Origin: Pollutimonas sp. M17
GTDB taxonomy: Bacteria > Pseudomonadota > Gammaproteobacteria > Burkholderiales > Burkholderiaceae_B
Assembly (NCBI RefSeq): GCF_025836975.1
Contig: NZ_CP107548.1
Location: forward strand, 2,666,001-2,730,000
Direction of reading: 5' to 3'
Length of the DNA: 64,000 bases
Below, piece after piece: positions 53,757-64,000 of the stretch; the first letter of the stretch is position 1, and every line of letters starts with the position of its first letter. Both the position numbers and the translations under genes were made by a program. Below the pieces are notes generated by a model. That model was given only the letters and a program-made list of their open reading frames with translations. It was not told the origin of the DNA and did no database searches.

Positions 53757-55130
<1,374 letters not shown>

Positions 55131-55158
55131 TTAAGGGATGCGGCGGCCGTGCCGGCGG

Positions 55159-56568
55159 CTATCCGGACTTGCTCTGCTTGTCCAACTGCCGCAGGAAGGC
55201 CAGCTTTTCGGAGATTTTACCTTCTAGCCCGCGGTCGGTCGGCTTATAGAAGCTGGCCCGCAGGCCATCGGGAAAATAGTTCTCGCCCGCCGCGTAGCCA
55301 TGCGGCTCGTCGTGCGCGTAGCGGTAGGCGCGGCCGTGGCCAAGCTCCTTCATGAGCTTGGTGGGCGCATTGCGCAAATGCATGGGGACCGGCGCGCTGC
55401 CGTTTTCCTCGGCATAGCGCCTGGCCATTTTGTAGGCGCTGTACACCGCGTTGGACTTGGCCGCGCAGGCCATGTACACCACGGCCTGTGCCAGGGCCAG
55501 TTCGCCCTCCGGCGATCCCAGGCGCTCGTAGATGTCGGCGCCATTCAGGGCCAGCTCGGTGGCGCGCGGGTCGGCCAGCCCTATGTCTTCGATGGCCATG
55601 CGCACAATGCGCCGCGACAGGTAGCGCGGGTCCGCCCCGCCGTCCAGCATGCGGGCGAACCAGTACAGAGAGGCGTCCGGGTCCGAACCCCGGACGGCCT
55701 TGTGCAGGGCGCTGATCTGGTCGTAGAAGGCGTCACCACCTTTGTCGAAGCGGCGCAGGTTCTGCGACAGCGAAGTCTCCAGCCAGGCGCTGTCTATGAG
55801 GGCCACGCCCGCGTCGCGCGCGGATTCGGCCACGACTTCCATGGCATTGATGACCCGGCGCGCATCGCCGTCGGCCCAGCGCGCCAGCTGTTCGCGCGCG
55901 GCGGGGTCGAAATCCAGCAGCAGGCCGCCCGGGCCGGCGCCCTCCGCCTCTGCAAGCTTGGCCGCAACATCGCCGGAGGTCCCGGACTCCAGGGGGAGTC
56001 CCGATGCGTCGAGATTGAGCAGGTCGACGGCGCGGTCGATGAGTTCCTGCAGTTCGTCGACCGACAGGGATTCCAGTACGTAGACGCGCGCGCGGGACAG
56101 CAGCGCCGAATTGACCTCGAAGGAAGGGTTTTCGGTCGTGGCCCCGATGAAGGTGAACAGGCCGCTTTCGACATAAGGCAGGAAGGCATCCTGCTGCGCC
56201 TTGTTGAAGCGGTGCACCTCGTCGACGAAAAGGATGGTGCGCCTGCCCTGCCCCTGGGCGACCTGAGCGGCAACCACCGCCTCGCGTATGTCCTTGACGC
56301 CGCCCAGCACGGCCGAGATGGCCAGGAACTGGGCATCGAAACCATCGGCCATGAGGCGCGCCAGCGTGGTCTTGCCCACGCCGGGCGGCCCCCAGAAAAT
56401 CATGGAGTGCGGCCGCCCCGACTGGAAAGCCACGCGCAGGGGCTTGCCCGGTCCCAGCAAATGCGACTGGCCGACCACCTCGTCCAGGGTCCGGGGACGC
56501 ATGCGTTCGGCCAGGGGCGCGTGCGCGGATGCGCTGACGGGCCCGAATAAATCATGGGTGCTTGCCAT
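55159..56568 (-). CDS. rarA: Replication-associated recombination protein RarA (MgsA)
   Basis: AAA+ ATPase of 469 residues that acts at stalled replication forks. Walker A is [16 protein letters not shown], Walker [17 protein letters not shown], sensor [19 protein letters not shown], and the C-terminal tetramerisation domain holds ALYWFARML-type and [17 protein letters not shown] stretches. It sits between serS and lolA in the usual betaproteobacterial order. Confidence 0.97.
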   Translation of the reverse strand: MASTHDLFGPVSASAHAPLAERMRPRTLDEVVGQSHLLGPGKPLRVAFQSGRPHSMIFWGPPGVGKTTLARLMADGFDAQFLAISAVLGGVKDIREAVVAAQVAQGQGRRTILFVDEVHRFNKAQQDAFLPYVESGLFTFIGATTENPSFEVNSALLSRARVYVLESLSVDELQELIDRAVDLLNLDASGLPLESGTSGDVAAKLAEAEGAGPGGLLLDFDPAAREQLARWADGDARRVINAMEVVAESARDAGVALIDSAWLETSLSQNLRRFDKGGDAFYDQISALHKAVRGSDPDASLYWFARMLDGGADPRYLSRRIVRMAIEDIGLADPRATELALNGADIYERLGSPEGELALAQAVVYMACAAKSNAVYSAYKMARRYAEENGSAPVPMHLRNAPTKLMKELGHGRAYRYAHDEPHGYAAGENYFPDGLRASFYKPTDRGLEGKISEKLAFLRQLDKQSKSG

Positions 56569-56574
56569 ACAGGC

Positions 56575-57187
56575 CTACTGCATGTTCACGACGTCGACGC
56601 CGGCGGGCGGAGTGAAGGTGAATTCATCCGCGTCCAGCTTGGGATTGGTCACGATTCCGCTAAGATCGATGCGCGTCGTCTGGCCGAACGAATCCAGCAG
56701 TTCCAGGCGGGCGGGCAGGCCGTCACGAAAGCCGATATCCACATGCGTGAACCCCGCATCCGCGCCGCGCGGCTTGGCGCGCAGCCAGTCCAGCCCGTCT
56801 TTGGCGGACAAGGCGGAAATATCGAAGGCCTGCTCCAGGGAGCCTGAGCCAAACAGGATGGCCGCCGGCGAAGCGCCCAGGGACTGGTCCACGCCGCGCA
56901 CGCTGACCTGGGCCAGGTCGGGATCGTACTGGTAGACCTGCTTGCCGTCGGAAACGATGAGCTGTTCGTACGGCTTCTTGACCGCCCACCGGAATTTGCC
57001 GGGGCGCAGGAATGAGAACTCGCCCGTTTGAGGAGCCTTGCCCTGCGACGGGCCATCCACGCGCTGCTGGCTGAACTGCCCCGTCGCCGAAGGAACCTCG
57101 GCGATGAATTTACGCAATTGCGCGGGCGCATCGGCCGACCAGGCCAGCAAGGGGCTGGCAGCCATGCATGCGGCCGCCACAAGGTGT

Positions 57188-57198
<11 letters not shown>
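56575..57198 (-). CDS. lolA: Outer-membrane lipoprotein carrier LolA
   Basis: Periplasmic chaperone that carries lipoproteins from LolCDE to LolB, 207 residues. The signal peptide [20 protein letters not shown] fixes the ATG at 57198. The conserved [26 protein letters not shown]-like stretch and [17 protein letters not shown] are present. Its start overlaps the ftsK stop by 11 bases. It ends 6 bases before rarA. Confidence 0.96.
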
Positions 57199-61255
<4,057 letters not shown>

Positions 61256-61314
61256 AGCTTGGGAAAGCCTTCCGCGTGGCGGGAATCCGGAAACAACAAA
61301 AGCAGGGACCATTC

Positions 61315-61644
61315 ATGAGCTGGCTTTATCTTGCGATTGCCATTGCCGCCGAAATCGTTGCCACCACGGCCTTGAAGGCATCCGATGGGTTTTCCCGTTT
61401 ATATCCTTCGGCCATAACGGTGGTGGGCTACGGCCTGGCTTTCTATTGCCTGGCCATCACCTTGAAGACCATACCCGTGGGCATCGCCTATGCCATCTGG
61501 TCGGGCGTGGGCATCGTGGCCATTTCATTGATAGGCTATGTGCTGTACAAGCAAGCGCTGGACGCGGCGGGGTTGCTGGGCATCGGCCTGATCGTGGCCG
61601 GCGTTGTGGTGCTGAACGTGTTTTCCAAATCGGCCATGCACTGA
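61315..61644 (+). CDS. Small multidrug resistance (SMR) efflux protein, EmrE/SugE type
   Basis: Four-helix proton antiporter of 109 residues for quaternary ammonium or other lipophilic cations. The coupling glutamate is E13 in AIAAEIVATTALKASDGF, and the second conserved block is YAIWSGVGIVAISLIGYVLYKQ. The sequence is closer to EmrE/QacE than to the guanidinium exporters, judged by eye. Preceded by AGCAGGGA as ribosome site. Confidence 0.92.
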   Translation: MSWLYLAIAIAAEIVATTALKASDGFSRLYPSAITVVGYGLAFYCLAITLKTIPVGIAYAIWSGVGIVAISLIGYVLYKQALDAAGLLGIGLIVAGVVVLNVFSKSAMH

Positions 61645-61711
61645 GCCGCCGCCGAATACCAGGGTGGCCGTCGCCGGCCAGAGCCATGCCGTGTTCCGTG
61701 CCCACATGACA

Positions 61712-61740
61712 AAGGCCGACGATTGTGTCGTCGGCCTTTG
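61712..61740 (+). terminator. Terminator after SMR efflux gene
   Basis: A 12-bp stem AAAGGCCGACGA / TCGTCGGCCTTT with a five-base loop, followed by TGTTGTTTAT and T-rich sequence. It ends the trxB-smr-efflux transcript. The remaining 170 bases to the next gene are AT-richer and show nothing I can name. Confidence 0.85.
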
Positions 61741-61914
61741 TTGTTTATATTTTTTATGGGTTCTGCAACTTTCTTATATACCGATTTATCGGCTTGCCCA
61801 TGCAGGGCTTTGTCTCCTCACCTGCATGAACGGAATTGTGCATGATTATTACGGCTCGAACACTTAGGGAATGCACTAAGTTAATGCCTATTTTGTCTAA
61901 ATAAGTGCCGCTTT

Positions 61915-62241
61915 TTACGATATTGGTGCATCGGCGGCCCTCAGCACCATCTTCCGGACTGCCTTTTTCTCCACCCAATCCCGGCTCAAGGCGTCGAAGG
62001 CCAGATAATGCGGCGATCGCAGATGCGTATCGATCGCCGCCTGGTCGTCATAGATCTCATACAGGAAGAACAGCGCCGGGTCGTCGGGATCGCGGCAGAC
62101 ATCGAAGCGCCGGCAACCCGCCTCGTCGGTCAGCGACGCGGCGGCATTGCGCAGGATGGCCGATTCGAATGCCTCGATGTGCGCCGGCCGGATACGGAAT
62201 TCGACGAGAAGAACGAGCTGCTGGGACGGATTTTTTGTCAT
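61915..62241 (-). CDS. Antibiotic biosynthesis monooxygenase-domain protein (YgiN-like)
   Basis: Dimeric alpha-beta barrel protein of 108 residues. The ABM-domain pattern is clear: LVLLVEFRIRPAHIEAFE, EAGCRRFDVCRDPDDPALFFLYEIYDDQAAIDTHLRSPHY (long conserved middle). Members act as quinol or small aromatic monooxygenases, or have no known substrate. It lies 31 bases downstream of the TctC-type gene and probably shares its transcript. Confidence 0.85.
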   Translation of the reverse strand: MTKNPSQQLVLLVEFRIRPAHIEAFESAILRNAAASLTDEAGCRRFDVCRDPDDPALFFLYEIYDDQAAIDTHLRSPHYLAFDALSRDWVEKKAVRKMVLRAADAPIS

Positions 62242-62272
62242 GACGGATACGGCGCCTGGTCTGGGTTCGGTT

Positions 62273-63241
62273 TTATTTTGCGGTGATTTTAGCCTTGGCT
62301 ATCAGCTCGCCGAATTTGGCGACCTCGGACTCGATGCGCTTGCCCATTTCCTCCGGGCTGTTGCCCACGGGTTCCGCACCCATGGCCAGTAGACGCTTCT
62401 TGACTTCGGGATCGGCAAGGATCCGGACCGTCTCGGCATGAATCTTGTCGATGATGGGTTTGGGCGTACCGGCCGGCACCATCAGGCCGAACCACGTCGC
62501 GATGTCGAAGCCCGCAAGCCCCGACTCGTCCATGGTGGGCACGTTGGGCAAGGCGCTGGACCGCGTGCCCGTCGCCACCGCGATGGGCTTGAGCTTGCCG
62601 GACTGGATGTGGGGCAGGCAGGACGCGACCGTATCGAACATGAAGTCGATGCGCCCTCCCATCAGATCGACCAGCGCGGGGCTGCTGCCCTTGTAGGGCA
62701 CATGCATCAGGTCGGTGCCGGCCATGGTGTTGAACTGTTCGCCGATCAGATGATGGGCCGTGCCCGCCCCCGTGCTGCCATAGGTGAGAGCGCCGGGATG
62801 CGCCTTGGAATATGCAATGACCTCGGCCGTGGTATTGGCGGGGAAATCGCTGCGCGTGATCATGACATTGGGAACAATGGCGACGATGGACACAGGAGCA
62901 AGGTCGCGCTGGACATCGTAGGACAGATTCTTGTAGAAGCTCTGTGCAATCGAGTGGTGGACGGCGCCCATGAGCACGGTATAGCCGTCGGCGGGGGCAT
63001 CGGCGACATAGGCGGCGCCCAAGGTTAGGCCGGCGCCCGGCTTGTTCTCGATAACGACCGTCTGGCCCCAGGCCGCGCCCAGCCTGTCGCCCATCAGGCG
63101 GGCCAATTGATCGGTGCTGCCGCCCGGCGCCGACGGCACGACCAGCTTGATGGGCTTGGTCGGGTAGCTTTGGGCCGCCACGCAGAAACTGGCAGAACCC
63201 ATCACCAGCGACAACAAGGCGCCGCGTATCACTCGTTTCAT
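62273..63241 (-). CDS. TctC/Bug-type tripartite tricarboxylate transporter binding protein
   Basis: Periplasmic binding protein of 322 residues, a family greatly expanded in Alcaligenaceae. The signal peptide VIRGALLSLVMGSASFCVAA supports ATG 63241 with AGGAGA. Typical Bug stretches: PIKLVVPSAPGGSTDQLAR, LTYGSTGAGTAHHLIGEQF, VPYKGSSPALVDLMGGRIDFMFD. TctAB membrane genes are not in the window. The dehydrogenase upstream suggests a dicarboxylic hydroxy acid ligand. Confidence 0.93.
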   Translation of the reverse strand: MKRVIRGALLSLVMGSASFCVAAQSYPTKPIKLVVPSAPGGSTDQLARLMGDRLGAAWGQTVVIENKPGAGLTLGAAYVADAPADGYTVLMGAVHHSIAQSFYKNLSYDVQRDLAPVSIVAIVPNVMITRSDFPANTTAEVIAYSKAHPGALTYGSTGAGTAHHLIGEQFNTMAGTDLMHVPYKGSSPALVDLMGGRIDFMFDTVASCLPHIQSGKLKPIAVATGTRSSALPNVPTMDESGLAGFDIATWFGLMVPAGTPKPIIDKIHAETVRILADPEVKKRLLAMGAEPVGNSPEEMGKRIESEVAKFGELIAKAKITAK

Positions 63242-63296
63242 CTTCGTCTCCTGTGTTTTATCTGGCCGGCCGGCATGCACTCATGAAGGGCGGCGT

Positions 63297-64000
63297 TTAT
63301 AGATTGGCAATCACTGCCTTCGTAATGTCGGCGGTATTGCTGCCTCCGCCGAACTCGAACGGAACGACCGCTCCGCTGGAAAAAGAGCGGGCAACCGCCT
63401 GCTCGATAGCCTGGGCGCCATCGCCCAAGGCTGTGTCCTTGGTCCGGTCGGCCAGCCAGTCAAGCATCATGGCGACCGACAGAATCATGGCCGTCGGATT
63501 GGCTATGCCCCTGCCGGCGATGTCCGGCGCACTGCCATGCGCGGGCTGGAACAGGCCATAGTCATCTCCGATGTCGCCCGACGGCGCCATGCCCATGCCG
63601 CCGACCATGGCCGCGACCAAGTCCGACAGGATGTCGCCGAACATGTTCTCCGTGACCAATACGTCGTACTGCCAGGGCTTGAGCACCAGGTTCAGCGCCA
63701 TGGCGTCAACGTAGGCGCTGGACGATTCGATGCCCGGGAAGCCGGCGGCCCTTTCTTCGAAGATCTGGCGCCAGAAGGCCATCGAGTGGAATACGTTTGC
63801 CTTGTCGACATTGGTGACATGGCCCGGACGCCCCTGGGATTTTCGGCGCTCGGCCAGCCTGAAGGCAAAGTCGCAGATCCGGGTGGTCCCCTTGCGGGAA
63901 ATCCTCATGGGATCCACCACCGCATCGTCGCCGTCCTGCTGGCTGCGTCCGCGCGAATAGAACAGGCCTTCGGTGTTTTCACGCACCAGGACCAGGTCGA
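63297..64000 (-). CDS. Isocitrate/isopropylmalate dehydrogenase family protein (5' partial)
   Basis: Beta-decarboxylating dehydrogenase of the IPMDH/tartrate dehydrogenase type; 234 C-terminal residues are visible and the frame is open at the window end (DLVLVRENTEGLF). Core motifs: RENTEGLFYSRG, RISRKGTTRICDFAFRLAE, VTNVDKANVF, VTENMFGDILSDLVAAMVGG and FQPAHGSAPDIAGRGIANP. The spread of members covers tartrate, D-malate and isopropylmalate; the neighbouring TctC-type gene favours a dicarboxylate such as tartrate or malate rather than leucine synthesis. Confidence 0.88.
   Translation of the reverse strand, partial: DLVLVRENTEGLFYSRGRSQQDGDDAVVDPMRISRKGTTRICDFAFRLAERRKSQGRPGHVTNVDKANVFHSMAFWRQIFEERAAGFPGIESSSAYVDAMALNLVLKPWQYDVLVTENMFGDILSDLVAAMVGGMGMAPSGDIGDDYGLFQPAHGSAPDIAGRGIANPTAMILSVAMMLDWLADRTKDTALGDGAQAIEQAVARSFSSGAVVPFEFGGGSNTADITKAVIANL

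Overview
The window reads as a high-GC chromosomal segment of a betaproteobacterium, most likely Burkholderiales/Alcaligenaceae (Bordetella, Achromobacter or Pusillimonas type). Reasons: the core gene blocks qor-tpiA-secG-tRNA(Leu), rpsO-pnp, ilvI-ilvH-ilvC, psd-pssA and trxB/ftsK-lolA-rarA-serS; a heme operon in bhuRSTUV order; many Liv-type and TctC-type solute-binding proteins; and a 3-hydroxybutyrate dehydrogenase. I see no transposase, integrase, phage gene, CRISPR array or rRNA.

Layout. 1-4.3 kb: 3' part of pqqE (cut by the window edge), then tRNA-Leu(GAG), secG, tpiA and a quinone oxidoreductase on the minus strand, then tRNA-Ser(UGA) and tRNA-Leu(UAA). 4.3-13.2 kb: a GNAT acetyltransferase and sixA, then a Fur-controlled iron locus: a TonB-dependent siderophore receptor, the PiuC hydroxylase, and a five-gene operon (PepSY-type membrane protein, DUF2271 protein, DUF4198 protein, ApbE, membrane-anchored flavoreductase). 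The DUF2271 protein carries a Dxx(S)GAT flavinylation motif, so the operon looks like a covalent-flavin electron-transfer chain that would reduce ferric siderophore outside the cytoplasm. 13.3-18.1 kb: pnp, rpsO, a lipoprotein with two BamE-like units, pssA, psd. 18.2-24.2 kb: complete heme uptake operon (receptor, HmuS, T, U, V) with a Fur-like box. 24.5-28.1 kb: ilvI-ilvH-ilvC with a hairpin-rich leader.

28.2-38.7 kb: one long minus-strand catabolic operon: SDR, ACAD10/11-type acyl-CoA dehydrogenase, APH-type kinase, DUF6285 protein, acyl-CoA synthetase, a full Liv ABC importer and a TetR regulator. The enzyme set matches the LvaABCDE levulinate / 4-hydroxyacid pathway. A consensus -35 and a fair -10 flank a TetR-type palindrome upstream of the first gene. 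38.8-43.1 kb: FUSC-family membrane protein, yaaA, 3-hydroxybutyrate dehydrogenase, tRNA-Ser(CGA).

43.3-52.5 kb: a second catabolic operon (ketopantoate-reductase-like protein, BKACE, LivHMGFK) facing a divergent GntR regulator across nested inverted repeats, followed by a DSD1-family PLP enzyme. 52.7-53.7 kb: two small uncharacterised proteins, one membrane-anchored with a canonical EF-hand loop, one secreted and His/Tyr/Arg-rich. 53.7-61.7 kb: serS, rarA, lolA, ftsK, trxB, an Smr-domain protein and an SMR-type efflux pump. 61.9-64 kb: antibiotic-biosynthesis monooxygenase-like protein, TctC-type binding protein and the 3' part of an isopropylmalate/tartrate-dehydrogenase-like gene cut by the window end.

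Most novel candidates: the flavinylation-based siderophore reductase operon, the Lva-like operon wired to a Liv importer, and the BKACE/GntR operon of unknown substrate.
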